Below are positions 5,085 to 5,738 of a stretch of 5,738 bases of DNA, piece after piece. The DNA comes from Synergistaceae bacterium (GTDB lineage Bacteria > Synergistota > Synergistia > Synergistales > Synergistaceae), in contig JAAZCN010000314.1 of NCBI GenBank assembly GCA_012513245.1, positions 1-5,738 of the forward strand, read 5' to 3'. The notes below the pieces were generated by a model. It searched no databases, was not told the DNA's origin, and worked only from the letters and a program-made list of their open reading frames with translations. Within the stretch, counting starts at the first letter, position 1. Each line of letters opens with the position of its first letter. Made by a program: the position numbers and the translations under genes.

Positions 5085-5738
5085 GCAAGGCAAATATCTG
5101 CTTAAATCATGGGTTGCGGCTATCTTTATAGCCGCGACCCTTCTTATGTTTACGGGCAGAGCTTTTGCATATTCTGTTGATGCAGATGGTGTGCCGGAGT
5201 GGCTTGCTCAGATAATAGAGAGAAGTATATCTGCGGTAGCAGAACGGATGCCTGAGTCACAGTCGGACGAAAACGCAGAAAAAGATATAGGAGTCAATTC
5301 AGGAAAGCTCTTTAGCGGGTACAAAGTTGATTCAGTCACTATTAGTTCAGGTGTTATAAAGATAAGCATGTCCACTGAAAAGGCTCCTGCTAAATGGAGC
5401 GTCGAAGTCCGGACACCTCCTGTCCAGGATCCCCCGCTGGAATGGCTCAAAGCAGATATTGCAGTAATAGAAAAGCCACTTAACGGACTTATCGATGGTC
5501 TTCCTGTAGAAGCTTTAAACTGGTGTGACTCCGGACTCAAAGAAGAGGTGCTTAAAATCATGGCTCCTATCCTTCCGGGCTGGAACCCAACGCTTATGGT
5601 CCATTCAGGAAAAGAAGAATTTATTATGAAGGTTGCTCTGACTCCGGAGCTTCCTCTTGTGCTTGCAGTCAACCCGACACTCACATCAAATTCACTGCCC
5701 ACGTTGCTCCACGAAGACCTGAGGGAAGATCTTATGGA
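5044..5738 (+). CDS. hypothetical exported protein, 3' end beyond the window
   Basis: I do not recognise this protein. The frame stays open from ATG 5044 to the window end (231 codons). The N-terminus reads as a signal peptide: KYLLKSW, hydrophobic VAAIFIAATLLMF (24-36) and a cut site RAFA|YS after residue 42. The visible mature part is tryptophan- and proline-bearing (VPEWLAQIIERS, PPLEWLKADIAVIEKPLNG, ILPGWNPTLMVHSG) with one cysteine and no motif I can name. ATG 5044 overlaps bamA by 41 bases and has a poor ribosome-binding site; TTG 5062 (after GAGGG) and CTG 5098 (after AAGG, giving a compact signal peptide) are alternatives. Coupling to bamA translation is likely. An envelope role is inferred from the signal peptide and the neighbour only. 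Confidence 0.75.
   Translation, partial: MRVDSTLVSESFSKQGKYLLKSWVAAIFIAATLLMFTGRAFAYSVDADGVPEWLAQIIERSISAVAERMPESQSDENAEKDIGVNSGKLFSGYKVDSVTISSGVIKISMSTEKAPAKWSVEVRTPPVQDPPLEWLKADIAVIEKPLNGLIDGLPVEALNWCDSGLKEEVLKIMAPILPGWNPTLMVHSGKEEFIMKVALTPELPLVLAVNPTLTSNSLPTLLHEDLREDLM
5111..5151 (+). terminator. terminator-like hairpin after bamA, inside the next gene's start
   Basis: GGGTTGCGGCTAT (5111-5123) pairs with ATAGCCGCGACCC (5128-5140) over 13 bp, with one G-U pair and loop CTTT. TTCTTATGTTT follows. It lies 26 bases after the bamA stop, as a terminator would, yet also encodes the hydrophobic core of the next protein's signal peptide. The T-run is interrupted, so it may be only a partial terminator or attenuator. 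Confidence 0.5.

Overview
The window reads as a chromosomal segment of a diderm (outer-membrane-bearing) bacterium of moderate GC. The decisive evidence is a complete BamA/Omp85 outer-membrane assembly protein with a signal peptide, three POTRA domains and a C-terminal phenylalanine. A lineage such as Synergistota would fit the short three-POTRA BamA and the unusual gene neighbourhood. That placement is an inference from general character, not from a marker gene.

Layout. Positions 44-289 hold a tight cluster of three tRNA genes, Lys(UUU), Glu(UUC) and Thr(CGU), all with encoded CCA ends. A textbook intrinsic terminator closes it at 303-332. Positions 333-1023 are about 690 bases without a convincing protein gene. 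This stretch is full of repeat structure: four copies, three on + and one on -, of a module built from a hairpin or spacer, a GGGAGTCGATG-like box and an array of degenerate 11-bp units. Two of the copies face each other and form an imperfect inverted repeat of about 340 bp. Inside it lies a CTGGATCCCCG...CGGGGATGAC element with its own stem-loops.

From 1024 onward all genes run on the + strand: a histidine-phosphatase (phosphoglycerate-mutase-like) enzyme (1024-1755), a compact sigma-70-family factor lacking region 3 (1832-2455), an unrecognised single-pass membrane protein (2504-3124), bamA (3183-5084), and the 5' part of an unrecognised exported protein (from about 5044, running off the end). 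Gaps are short and no T-tailed terminator separates the genes before bamA, so the sigma factor, membrane protein, BamA and exported protein plausibly form one transcription unit. A strong 13-bp hairpin with a T-rich tail at 5111-5151 lies within the signal-peptide codons of the last gene and may attenuate read-through from bamA.

How the genes may work together. Envelope assembly is clear for bamA and plausible for the exported protein after it. The sigma factor and adjacent membrane protein could be a regulator with its membrane partner, possibly tied to the envelope, but this rests on position alone. The most unusual observations are C instead of U at position 55 in two of the three tRNAs, the repeat modules with non-conserved hairpins at a fixed place, and the hairpin inside the start of the last gene.
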